From NCBI GenBank assembly GCA_947500435.1, contig CANMRV010000003.1, forward strand, positions 479,271 through 543,270: a stretch of 64,000 nt of DNA. Direction: 5' to 3'. Below, in pieces: positions 29,189 through 37,281 of this stretch. The stretch's first letter is position 1. Every line of letters begins with the position of its first letter. Source of the DNA: an uncultured Flavobacteriaceae bacterium. Lineage in GTDB: Bacteria > Bacteroidota > Bacteroidia > Flavobacteriales > Flavobacteriaceae. Made by a program: the position numbers and the translations under genes. Under the pieces are notes generated by a model. The model saw only the letters and a list, made by a program, of their open reading frames with translations, was not told the origin of the DNA and made no database searches.

Positions 29189-29605
29189 TTATTTGACTTT
29201 ATTGTAAATAAGTCCAGCCAAAAAGCCCATTACAGCATAAAAAACAATATAAATCAATCCATTGACAAGAGCGCCCGTTAAGTCAAGAACGTTAGTTGTA
29301 GCATGATTGATGAGCTCATTTCCTAATCCTACTAAAACACCTGTGAGAATTCCGTATTTTACGCCATCGGAGGTCGTATAATGGCTCTCGCCCCATTGTC
29401 TGAAAATACTTGAAAAGGCAAAGGCTTGAATTAAACACCCAAGAGCAAGCAATCCCCATTCAGGGACTTCTTTTGGCACTCCAGCTGCTGTCCCCATGTG
29501 ACTATTTAGAAAACTGTCAGCCAAAACCCCCCATAAAAGATAGCCGCCCATAAAGCCCCAAATGGCGGTTACGATTGTTGAAATTAGATTTGTTTTTGTA
29601 AACAT
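29189..29605 (-). CDS. Small four-helix inner-membrane protein, function unknown
   Basis: 138 residues with four predicted transmembrane segments: about 8-28, 50-66, 83-100 and 110-135. It is rich in Gly (GFMGGYLLWGVLAD; GVKYGILTGVLVGLGNELINH). I do not recognise a characterised family. It is transcribed alone, with a terminator after it and 198 bp of AT-rich non-coding DNA before it. No function is proposed. Confidence 0.75.
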   Translation of the reverse strand: MFTKTNLISTIVTAIWGFMGGYLLWGVLADSFLNSHMGTAAGVPKEVPEWGLLALGCLIQAFAFSSIFRQWGESHYTTSDGVKYGILTGVLVGLGNELINHATTNVLDLTGALVNGLIYIVFYAVMGFLAGLIYNKVK

Positions 29606-29776
29606 AATATTGGTTTTAATTGGTTGTTGTGAAATAAATGTAATTAAAAATGAATAATAATTTAAAATTTTAACAATAGTTATCTATCTGATTAAGTGCA
29701 ATTTATATGTGAGCTAAAGCTATTTTTGGATTCTGAGGATATGCACGTATAAATTTCTAAATTGCAGAACCAATTG

Positions 29777-29784
29777 TATATTTG
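29777..29784 (+). promoter_or_regulatory. Putative flavobacterial promoter for the GDPD gene
   Basis: TATATTTG matches the TAnnTTTG -7 element and lies 19 bases before the ATG. A TTTC, close to the TTTG -33 element, lies 19 bases upstream (29754-29757). This is the best -33/-7 pair in the window. Confidence 0.55.
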
Positions 29785-29803
29785 AAGGTTATATTAAACG
29801 TAA

Positions 29804-30559
29804 ATGATGACTAAGATGAAATTTGTTGGATTGGTACTTTCCCTTTTCTTTTTTTTAAGCTGTGAAACTATGAACAAACCATTAGTAATTGGGCACAGAG
29901 GTGCTATGGGGCATGAAACCGAAAATACGGTGGCATCAGTTCAAAAGGCATTGGATTTGGGTGTGGATATGATAGAAATAGACGTATTCAATGTGAAAAG
30001 TGGAGAAACCGTCGTTTTTCATGATGAAACCCTAGACCGTTTATCAAACGCATCAGGCAATATTGAAGATTGGACGTATTTTGATCTTACCGGAGTTATT
30101 TTGGATGGAGGCCACAAAATACCCATGTTGCAAGACGTTCTTAAAACCATTGATCATAAGGTTAGACTGAATATTGAATTGAAAGGTTCAAATACCACAA
30201 ATCGGGTGGACTTTATTACGGATTATTATATCAAAGAGATGGGTTGGAAAATTGAAGATTTTGTTATCTCCAGTTTTAAATGGGATGAGCTTCGCGAAAT
30301 GCGGAGAATTAATCCCGATATTCCAATTGCAATTCTTACCGAAAAAGACCCGGCGGATGCCATTGCAATTGCAAAGGAACTAAATGCCGAGGCGATTAAT
30401 CCTAATTTTAGGATGCTAAATGCAGAAAATAATTTGAAGATTAAAGAAGCGGGTTTTAAGGTTTATACATGGACTGTTAATGAGCCGGAAGATATTATGG
30501 CCATGAAAAAATTGGGAGTAGATGGCATCATAACAAACTATCCTGAACGTGTTAATTGA
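29804..30559 (+). CDS. Glycerophosphodiester phosphodiesterase lipoprotein
   Basis: 251 residues from the first ATG; ATGs at 29807 and 29816 are alternatives. Lipobox LSC with Cys20. GDPD catalytic segments are intact: IGHRGAMGHETENT (His-Arg and Glu) and MIEIDVFNVKSGETVVFHDE (Glu, Asp, His). The C-terminal half has IELKGSN and GFKVYTWTVNEPEDI, typical of the family. It would cut glycerophosphodiesters to glycerol-3-phosphate and an alcohol in the envelope. Its stop codon shares a base with the next gene's ATG (TGATG), suggesting translational coupling. Confidence 0.92.
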   Translation: MMTKMKFVGLVLSLFFFLSCETMNKPLVIGHRGAMGHETENTVASVQKALDLGVDMIEIDVFNVKSGETVVFHDETLDRLSNASGNIEDWTYFDLTGVILDGGHKIPMLQDVLKTIDHKVRLNIELKGSNTTNRVDFITDYYIKEMGWKIEDFVISSFKWDELREMRRINPDIPIAILTEKDPADAIAIAKELNAEAINPNFRMLNAENNLKIKEAGFKVYTWTVNEPEDIMAMKKLGVDGIITNYPERVN

Positions 30560-31839
30560 TGTATGATGTAATCATCGTTGGTGGAGGTGCGGCCGGCTTT
30601 TATGCCGCAATTCATATTGGAGAGGCAAGTCCAAATCTAAAAATTGCCATTCTCGAACGTGGTAAAGAAGTCCTTTCAAAGGTGAAAGTTTCTGGTGGCG
30701 GCAGATGCAATGTTACACATGCGGAGTTCGACCCCAACGAACTTGTTAAAAACTATCCAAGAGGAGAGAAAGAGCTTTTAGGGCCTTTCCACAGCTATTG
30801 CAGCGGTGATACGGTTTCATTTTTTGAAGAGCGCGGTATTGCCTTAAAGATAGAGGATGATGGTAGAATGTTTCCTGTTTCAAATTCCTCACAGACGATT
30901 ATTGATTGTTTTTTGAATGAGACCAATCGTTTGGGAATTCAAGTTCTAAAGCACAGTAGTGTAGTTGGAATAGCTTCTGTTGAAAATGAAGGTGAAAATT
31001 CATGGGAAGTTACTTCCATAAAGAAAACTTACTACGGCAAAAAACTATTGATAGCAACGGGAAGCAATCCAAAAATCTGGAAAATGCTTGAGAATTTAGG
31101 ACATTCCATAGAACCCCCAGTTCCATCACTCTTTACGTTCAATATCAAGGATGATCGGATTAAAGGAATTCCTGGTTTGAGTACCTATGCCAGTGTAGAG
31201 GTTTTAGCCAAAAAGGTATACCAACCTAAAATTACCATACAGTTGAAAACCAAGGTATCCGATAAGGTTTTGTTGAGTTCTGATGGACCGGTTTTGATTA
31301 CGCATTGGGGGTTGAGCGGACCAGCTATTTTAAAGCTATCTGCTTGGGGTGCCAAGATTTTGAATGAAATGAATTACAAATTTCAGTTGAGAATTAATTG
31401 GCTTCCTGATTATCACCCAGATGCGATCATTAGTATATTACAGGAAATCAAGGCAGTAGAGGGAAAGAAAACAGTCCTACGTACGAAAGCGGTCGACATT
31501 CCAAGACGCTTATGGACTAATCTGGTGCGCGCAACCGGTATCTGTGAGGATACGAAATGGGCAGATACGAATAAAGAACAATTACAATCATTGGCCAATC
31601 AATTGACGAAATGCGAATTTTCCGTTGACGGGAAAAGTACATTTAAAGAAGAATTCGTAACGGCAGGGGGCGTAAACCTCAAAGAGATTAATTTTAAGAC
31701 TTTTGAAAGCAAATTGCAACCCAATTTGTTTTTTGCAGGCGAAGTGATTAACGTGGATGCCATAACAGGGGGATTCAATTTTCAAAACGCATGGACGGGA
31801 GCTTACATAGCTGCGAGAGGAATTACAAAATCGAAGTAA
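30559..31839 (+). CDS. HI0933-type NAD(P)/FAD-dependent flavoprotein (BaiN/RdsA-like)
   Basis: 426 residues from the ATG at 30559; a TTG one codon earlier is not the start. The N-terminal dinucleotide-binding motif is VIIVGGGAAGFYAAIHIGE, followed by the HI0933 signature KVSGGGRCNVTH. The C-terminus has GGVNLKEINFKTFESK and LFFAGEVINVDAITGGFNFQ, which binds the flavin. The family is flavoprotein of poorly defined substrate; some members reduce bile acid or other unsaturated substrates. It overlaps its neighbours by one base on both sides. Confidence 0.9.
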   Translation: MYDVIIVGGGAAGFYAAIHIGEASPNLKIAILERGKEVLSKVKVSGGGRCNVTHAEFDPNELVKNYPRGEKELLGPFHSYCSGDTVSFFEERGIALKIEDDGRMFPVSNSSQTIIDCFLNETNRLGIQVLKHSSVVGIASVENEGENSWEVTSIKKTYYGKKLLIATGSNPKIWKMLENLGHSIEPPVPSLFTFNIKDDRIKGIPGLSTYASVEVLAKKVYQPKITIQLKTKVSDKVLLSSDGPVLITHWGLSGPAILKLSAWGAKILNEMNYKFQLRINWLPDYHPDAIISILQEIKAVEGKKTVLRTKAVDIPRRLWTNLVRATGICEDTKWADTNKEQLQSLANQLTKCEFSVDGKSTFKEEFVTAGGVNLKEINFKTFESKLQPNLFFAGEVINVDAITGGFNFQNAWTGAYIAARGITKSK

Positions 31840-32381
31840 TGAAATACATAGCGTTATTGCGAGGAATCAATGTCAGTGGGCAAAAGAAAATAAAAATGAC
31901 TGATTTAAAGGCTCTGTTGGTAAAATTGGGCCTTAAGGATGTGGTAACTTACATTCAAAGTGGAAATGTGGTTTTTAGCTCAGACGAAATGAAGCTTCGG
32001 AGCTTAGAAGAGAAAATCAAAAAGGGTATTTCTGATTCATTTGGTTTTGATGTTCCGGTTTTAGTGAAAACGAAAATGGAACTGGAAGAAATTCTTCAAA
32101 AAAGTCCCTACACCAAACAAGAGGATTTAGACGCGAAAAGAATTTACTATGTTTTGCTGAAGGATGCTCCCGAGCAAGAATCCATTGCTAATCTGGTTCA
32201 GGATGACTACCCTAACGAATTGTTTTCGATTAGAGAGAATTGCGTCTATCTCAATTGTTTAAATGGCGCAGGAAAGGCGAAATTGACCAACAATATTATC
32301 GAGCGAAAACTAAAGGTGTCCGCGACAACTAGAAATCATAGGACGATGGTGAAATTGTTGGAATTAGCCGAGGAAAACTAA
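31839..32381 (+). CDS. DUF1697 family protein
   Basis: 180 residues from the ATG at 31839, which overlaps the previous stop in TAATG. A longer reading frame from 31791 exists but would overlap the flavoprotein gene and lacks the family start. The DUF1697 signature is clear: MKYIALLRGINVSGQKKIKM, then VTYIQSGNVVFSS. It also has the C-terminal TTRNHRTMVKLLELA. The function of the family is unknown. The protein is probably cytoplasmic. Confidence 0.9.
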   Translation: MKYIALLRGINVSGQKKIKMTDLKALLVKLGLKDVVTYIQSGNVVFSSDEMKLRSLEEKIKKGISDSFGFDVPVLVKTKMELEEILQKSPYTKQEDLDAKRIYYVLLKDAPEQESIANLVQDDYPNELFSIRENCVYLNCLNGAGKAKLTNNIIERKLKVSATTRNHRTMVKLLELAEEN

Positions 32382-32398
32382 ATTTAGCAGGCAACAAC

Positions 32399-32406
32399 TA
32401 TCTTTG
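32399..32406 (+). promoter_or_regulatory. Putative promoter of the mevalonate gene run
   Basis: TATCTTTG matches the TAnnTTTG -7 element and ends 17 bases before the mvaD ATG. No clear -33 element is seen at the usual spacing, so this rests on the -7 match and position. Confidence 0.5.
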
Positions 32407-32423
32407 CACAAATTCCGTTTTCA

Positions 32424-33506
32424 ATGACCGAAAAAAACTTTGTTCCTTCCGATTATTCCAATGAAATTACAGATGGTAAAGTGACTTATAAATCTCCCAG
32501 TAACATTGCACTCGTAAAGTATTGGGGGAAGAAAGAAAATCAAATTCCGGCAAACCCTTCCATAAGTTTTACTTTGAATGCTTGTGCGACCACAACATCA
32601 ATTTCCTATAAAAAATTAGCTACGAAGGCTTCTAATTTCTCATTCGATTTGTTGTTTGAAGGGCAACCAAAAGAAGACTTCAAGCCTAAAATCAATACCT
32701 TTTTCAAACGTATTGAAAATTACCTCCCTTTCATAAAAGATTTTCATTTCACGATTGAAACCTCAAACTCTTTTCCCCATAGTAGCGGTATCGCTTCCTC
32801 AGCTAGTGGAATGTCGGCTTTAGCGCTTTGTTTGATAGCTATCGAAAAAGAACTGAATCCTGAAATGAATCAAGATTTTTTCAATAAAAAGGCATCTTTT
32901 TTAGCTCGCTTGGGTTCGGGTAGTGCTTGCAGAAGTATTGAAGGTGATTTGATTCAATGGGGAAATCATGCAGACACCGATGGAAGTTCTGATTTATACG
33001 GAATCAAGTATCCCTATGAAGTACATCCTATTTTTAAAAATTACCATGATACTATTTTGTTGGTTGATAAGGGGCAAAAGCAGGTGAGCAGTACCGTTGG
33101 TCATGATTTAATGCACAATCATCCTTTTGCCAAAAACCGGTTCGACCAAGCGCATGAAAATCTGACGAAATTAAAGACTGTTTTTTCCGAAGGAAATTTA
33201 AAATCTTTTATTGAAATTGTTGAAAGTGAGGCGCTAACACTTCATGCGATGATGATGACCAGTTTGCCTTATTATGTTTTGATGAAACCGAATACCCTTG
33301 AAATTATCAATAAAATATGGGCGTTTCGCGAGTCTTCAAAAACAAATGTTTGTTTTACTTTAGATGCTGGTGCCAATGTGCATGTGCTTTATCCTGAATC
33401 TGAGAAGGATGAGGTATTTCAATTTATTAAGAATGAGTTGGTTGCATATTGCGAAAATGGACAGTACATTTGTGATCGAATTGGTTTTGGCGCCAAAAAG
33501 ATGTAA
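32424..33506 (+). CDS. mvaD: Diphosphomevalonate decarboxylase
   Basis: 360 residues. A GHMP-family enzyme with the decarboxylase-specific N-terminus SPSNIALVKYWGKKE and the ATP-binding loop HSSGIASSASGMSALAL, followed by GSGSACRSIEGD. It converts mevalonate-5-diphosphate to isopentenyl diphosphate with loss of CO2, in the cytoplasm. The next genes encode another GHMP kinase and a UbiA prenyltransferase, consistent with isoprenoid lipid synthesis. No phosphomevalonate kinase is in the window. Confidence 0.95.
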   Translation: MTEKNFVPSDYSNEITDGKVTYKSPSNIALVKYWGKKENQIPANPSISFTLNACATTTSISYKKLATKASNFSFDLLFEGQPKEDFKPKINTFFKRIENYLPFIKDFHFTIETSNSFPHSSGIASSASGMSALALCLIAIEKELNPEMNQDFFNKKASFLARLGSGSACRSIEGDLIQWGNHADTDGSSDLYGIKYPYEVHPIFKNYHDTILLVDKGQKQVSSTVGHDLMHNHPFAKNRFDQAHENLTKLKTVFSEGNLKSFIEIVESEALTLHAMMMTSLPYYVLMKPNTLEIINKIWAFRESSKTNVCFTLDAGANVHVLYPESEKDEVFQFIKNELVAYCENGQYICDRIGFGAKKM

Positions 33507-33564
33507 CTTTTAATCAGTAAAGCGTCTTATTAGCGTTACATAGTTATACCATATTGAAGATTAT

Positions 33565-34503
33565 ATGAAAGGTCCCTTATTTTATTCCAAAATATTACTC
33601 TTCGGAGAGTACGGAATTATCAAAGATTCCAAAGGTTTATCTATACCTTATAATTTTTTTAAAGGTGCTTTGAAGACGGATGAAAATCCATCTAAAGAAG
33701 CCTTAGATTCTAATGGTCACCTGAAGAATTTTGTGACTTACTTAGAAGAGGTTTCGAATGAAGAACCTGAGTTGGTTACGTTCAATTTTGAAGCTTTGAA
33801 AAAGGATGTTGAATCAGGAATGTACTTCGATAGCTCTATTCCACAAGGATATGGCGTTGGAAGTAGTGGTGCTCTTGTTGCAGCGGTTTACGACCAATAT
33901 GCAAACGATAAGATTACAGTTCTTGAAAACCTTACCCGTGAAAAGCTTTTAAAGCTAAAGCAGATTTTTGGTAAGATGGAATCTTTCTTCCACGGGAGGT
34001 CTTCCGGACTAGACCCATTGAACAGTTATTTAAGCTTGCCGATTCTTATCAATTCGCAAGACAACATAGAATCCACGAGTATTCCTAGTCAAAATACTGA
34101 AGGTAAAGGTGCTGTATTTTTATTAGACAGTGGTTCCACAGGAGAAACTGCTCCGATGGTACAATTGTTTATGGAAAAGATGAAGCAAGAAGGTTTTCGA
34201 ACCATGTTGAAGAATCAATTCATCAAACATACAGATGCCTGTGTTGAAGATTTTGTAAACGGAAATGTCAAGTCCCTTTTCGGAAATCTAAAGCAACTCT
34301 CACATGTGGTTTTAGATAACTTCAAGCCGATGATTCCAGCTAAATTCCACGATTTATGGAAACAAGGTATCGACACCAATGACTATTACCTCAAACTTTG
34401 TGGTTCAGGCGGAGGTGGTTATATTTTAGGTTTTACCGAAGATATCGACAAAGCGCAATCGGCGCTCAAGGATTATAAATTAGAAGTGGTTTATAACTTC
34501 TAA
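33565..34503 (+). CDS. GHMP kinase, probable mevalonate kinase
   Basis: 312 residues. The N-terminal KILLFGEYGIIKDSKGL, the ATP loop IPQGYGVGSSGALVAAVYD and the third motif KLCGSGGGGYILGF are GHMP-kinase hallmarks. HGRSSGLDPLNSY resembles the catalytic Asp segment of mevalonate kinases. It would phosphorylate mevalonate to mevalonate-5-phosphate. The position beside mvaD supports this. Phosphomevalonate kinase is the main alternative within the same family. Confidence 0.87.
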   Translation: MKGPLFYSKILLFGEYGIIKDSKGLSIPYNFFKGALKTDENPSKEALDSNGHLKNFVTYLEEVSNEEPELVTFNFEALKKDVESGMYFDSSIPQGYGVGSSGALVAAVYDQYANDKITVLENLTREKLLKLKQIFGKMESFFHGRSSGLDPLNSYLSLPILINSQDNIESTSIPSQNTEGKGAVFLLDSGSTGETAPMVQLFMEKMKQEGFRTMLKNQFIKHTDACVEDFVNGNVKSLFGNLKQLSHVVLDNFKPMIPAKFHDLWKQGIDTNDYYLKLCGSGGGGYILGFTEDIDKAQSALKDYKLEVVYNF

Positions 34504-34513
34504 AACTTTCAAA

Positions 34514-35419
34514 ATGCTTACTAGAAAGAACAAGCTCTTACTGCTGAAGTTATTGAGCCTGTTTTCGGTTGTTAGAGGTTATAATATTCTGATGATTGCC
34601 TTAGCGCAATACTTAGCTTCAATTTATATTCTTTCTCCAGACTTACCACTTCGTAAAGTTGTTTTTGATGTCAATCTGTTTTTTATCGTAATTGCTTCGG
34701 CTCTTGTAATTGCTAGCGGATATATCATCAACAATTTTTATGATGCTGAAAAGGATTTAATCAATAAGCCCAAGAAAAGTATGTTGGATAGATTAGTAAG
34801 TCAGCGGTTTAAGCTGACAACCTATTTCATATTAAACTTTCTAGCTGTTTTTGCGGCGAGTTATGTCTCTTTTAGAGCTGTCTTCTTTTTCTCAGCCTAT
34901 ATTTTCGGAATTTGGTTTTATTCCCATAAACTTAAAAAAGTTCCCTTTATAGGAAATTTTGTTTCCGCAACACTAGCGATTGCCCCGTTCTTTGCCGTTT
35001 TCGTATACTACAAGAATTTTGAGACGGTAATCTTTGTGCATGCTATCTTTTTATTCCTGTTGATTTTAGTTCGGGAAATGATAAAAGATTTGGAGAATAT
35101 GAAAGGTGATTTGGCACAAAATTATAGAACCATTCCTATCCTATATGGCCCAAAGGTTTCAAAGTTTATGATTGCGGGTTTGATTTTACTTACCCTTATC
35201 CCTTCCCTTTTATTGATTACAAAGTTTGATGTAGGTTTGATGAACTACTATTTTACGGCATGTATTGCGCTTTTGATTTTGTTTCTTTTGTTGTTGTTGC
35301 AGTCCAGGACGAAAAAACATTACGTTTGGTTGCACAATATTTTAAAATTTATCATCATTGCCGGTGTCTTTAGTATTTTGTTGATTGATATTGACTTAGT
35401 TCTTAATCGAATTTTATAG
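34514..35419 (+). CDS. UbiA-family prenyltransferase
   Basis: 301 residues with about 8-9 hydrophobic segments. The first Asp-rich motif is NNFYDAEKDLINKPKKS and the second REMIKDLENMKGDLAQNYRT, both needed for prenyl diphosphate binding with magnesium. It transfers a polyprenyl group to an acceptor in the membrane. In Flavobacteriia this conserved locus is usually annotated as geranylgeranylglycerol-phosphate geranylgeranyltransferase, but the acceptor is not shown by the sequence. It begins 10 bases after the kinase gene and ends directly against the nitrilase ATG. Confidence 0.88.
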   Translation: MLTRKNKLLLLKLLSLFSVVRGYNILMIALAQYLASIYILSPDLPLRKVVFDVNLFFIVIASALVIASGYIINNFYDAEKDLINKPKKSMLDRLVSQRFKLTTYFILNFLAVFAASYVSFRAVFFFSAYIFGIWFYSHKLKKVPFIGNFVSATLAIAPFFAVFVYYKNFETVIFVHAIFLFLLILVREMIKDLENMKGDLAQNYRTIPILYGPKVSKFMIAGLILLTLIPSLLLITKFDVGLMNYYFTACIALLILFLLLLLQSRTKKHYVWLHNILKFIIIAGVFSILLIDIDLVLNRIL

Positions 35420-36370
35420 ATGGAAAATATATTAAAAGTGGCTCTTGCACAGATAGCTCCGGTTTGGCTCAACAAAGCTGAGACTCTTAAGAAAATTGAG
35501 GCAACCATACAGGAAGCTGCAAAAGAGAAAGCAGAGCTTGTAGTTTTCGGGGAAGCATTATTGCCAGGATATCCATTTTGGCTAGCATTAACCGATGGCG
35601 CCGAGTGGGATAAAAAAGTAAATAAGGAATTGCATGCGCATTATGTTCGAAATTCAATTCAAATTGAAGCTGGGGAATTAAATTCCGTTTGCACCCTTGC
35701 AAAGGAGAATAGTCTGGCTATTTACTTGGGAATTATGGAACGTGCCAAGAACAGGGGAGGACACAGCATTTATGCCTCATTGGTTTATATTAATCAAGAA
35801 GGAGAAATAAAGTCCGTACACAGGAAATTACAACCCACTTATGACGAGCGCTTGACTTGGGCTCCCGGTGATGGTAACGGATTGCAAGTGCACCCGCTAA
35901 AGCAATTTACTGTTGGCGGACTCAACTGCTGGGAAAATTGGATGCCTTTAACGCGAACAGCACTTTACGGACAAGGAGAGAATCTACACATTGCTGTTTG
36001 GCCTGGTAGTGAACATAATACGAAAGACATTACGCGTTTTATAGCACGTGAATCACGCAGCTATGTGATTTCTGTTTCCTCATTAATGAAGAAAACGGAC
36101 TTCCCAAAAGATACGCCTCACTTGGATGCTATTTTGGCCAAAGCACCTGATACTTTAGCCAACGGGGGTTCATGTATTGCTGGCCCAGATGGGGAATGGA
36201 TAATCGAACCTATATTGCTTAAGGAAGGGTTAATATATCAAGATTTAGATTTCAATCGCGTTTACGAAGAACGTCAAAATTTTGACCCAGTAGGACATTA
36301 TTCAAGACCAGACATTACTAAATTGACCGTAAATAGAGAGCGGCAATCTACGGTGGAGTTTGAGGATTAA
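35420..36370 (+). CDS. Nitrilase-family carbon-nitrogen hydrolase
   Basis: 316 residues. The catalytic triad is visible: Glu in VVFGEALLPGYPFW, Lys in VHRKLQPTYDERLTW and Cys in GGLNCWENWMPL. The CWENW/MPL form is typical of true aliphatic or aromatic nitrilases rather than amidases. It would hydrolyse a nitrile to acid and ammonia in the cytoplasm. The ATG follows the UbiA stop with no gap, so it is in the same transcript. Its place within the mevalonate/UbiA/RluB run is unusual. Confidence 0.9.
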   Translation: MENILKVALAQIAPVWLNKAETLKKIEATIQEAAKEKAELVVFGEALLPGYPFWLALTDGAEWDKKVNKELHAHYVRNSIQIEAGELNSVCTLAKENSLAIYLGIMERAKNRGGHSIYASLVYINQEGEIKSVHRKLQPTYDERLTWAPGDGNGLQVHPLKQFTVGGLNCWENWMPLTRTALYGQGENLHIAVWPGSEHNTKDITRFIARESRSYVISVSSLMKKTDFPKDTPHLDAILAKAPDTLANGGSCIAGPDGEWIIEPILLKEGLIYQDLDFNRVYEERQNFDPVGHYSRPDITKLTVNRERQSTVEFED

Positions 36371-36373
36371 GAC

Positions 36374-36381
36374 TACCTTTG
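36374..36381 (+). promoter_or_regulatory. Putative internal promoter for the pseudouridine synthase gene
   Basis: TACCTTTG matches the TAnnTTTG -7 element and ends 15 bases before the ATG at 36397. It suggests the rRNA-modification gene can be transcribed apart from the upstream operon. No good -33 element is seen. Confidence 0.45.
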
Positions 36382-36396
36382 CAAAAAAATAGAAGA

Positions 36397-37239
36397 ATGG
36401 GTAGGTCAGATTCCAATAAAGGAGATAAAAAGAAACCTGAAAAAAAGGTGGGAGCTTTTCGAAATAGAAATATTGGAAAGGGAAAATCTTCAGTAAAAAG
36501 AACAGAAAAGAAACAACCCTCAAATCCTAGTGAGATTCGATTGAATCGGTATTTGGCAAACTCCGGTGTATGCTCACGCCGTGAGGCTGATATTTATATC
36601 GCTGCAGGTAATGTGACCGTTAATGGAAAACCTATTTCTGAAATGGGTTATAAGGTGAAGTTGACAGATGATGTTCGATTTGACGGCCGCAGACTGAACC
36701 CCATTAAAAAAGAGTACGTTCTGTTGAACAAGCCCAAAGACTTTGTAACTAAAGGAAGAGACGAGAGAGGAAGACGTACAGCAGCTAGTCTGGTTGCTGG
36801 CGCATCCAAATCTGAATTAACTGCGGTTGACAAGTTGGATAAAAGCACTACTGGCCTCATACTATTTACAAACGACGGAGAACTCTCTAAAAGATTGGCA
36901 AGACCAAAAAACGGACTGCGAAAAATTTATCATGTTACCTTGACCAAGGAACTGCGCAGTGCTGATTTAAAACGTATCAAAGAAGGTTTGTCAGTTGAAG
37001 ACCATGTAGTGCGAGTTCAAGATATTAGCTTTATTGATAATACCCCTAAGAATCAAGTGGGAATTGAGATTTATAGCTCAAGAAATAACATTGTAAAACG
37101 TATATTCGAAGAACTTGATTACGAGGTAACGAAACTCGATAGAGTTGTTTACAGTGCACTTACCAAAAAAGACCTTCCAAGAGGGCATTGGCGATATCTT
37201 ACTGAACAAGAGGTGATTAATTTGGGAATGGTTCAGTAG
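36397..37239 (+). CDS. rluB: Ribosomal large-subunit pseudouridine synthase, RluB-like
   Basis: 280 residues from the ATG at 36397; a TTG 18 bases upstream is in frame but overlaps the -7 element. A basic N-terminal tail (about 50 residues, rich in Lys, Arg and Gly) precedes an S4 RNA-binding domain (IRLNRYLANSGVCSRREADI). The RsuA/RluB catalytic domain has VDKLDKSTTGLILFTNDG, with the catalytic Asp in the KLDKST segment. It makes pseudouridine in 23S rRNA; RluE/F-type specificity cannot be fully excluded. Confidence 0.9.
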   Translation: MGRSDSNKGDKKKPEKKVGAFRNRNIGKGKSSVKRTEKKQPSNPSEIRLNRYLANSGVCSRREADIYIAAGNVTVNGKPISEMGYKVKLTDDVRFDGRRLNPIKKEYVLLNKPKDFVTKGRDERGRRTAASLVAGASKSELTAVDKLDKSTTGLILFTNDGELSKRLARPKNGLRKIYHVTLTKELRSADLKRIKEGLSVEDHVVRVQDISFIDNTPKNQVGIEIYSSRNNIVKRIFEELDYEVTKLDRVVYSALTKKDLPRGHWRYLTEQEVINLGMVQ

Positions 37240-37245
37240 GCAACT

Positions 37246-37274
37246 TAGTGACAGCAATAACTACTTTGTTACTA
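37246..37274. terminator. Weak inverted repeat between convergent genes
   Basis: TAGTGACA (37246-37253) pairs with TGTTACTA (37267-37274), 7 of 8 bases, in the 42 bp between the pseudouridine synthase and M1 peptidase genes. It lacks a good T-run, so terminator function is uncertain. Confidence 0.3.
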
Positions 37275-37281
37275 GATATTG

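Noticed and set aside
31791..31838. Extended start of the DUF1697 gene
   Set aside because: Would overlap the flavoprotein gene by 49 bases; the ATG at 31839 in TAATG gives the family-typical start.
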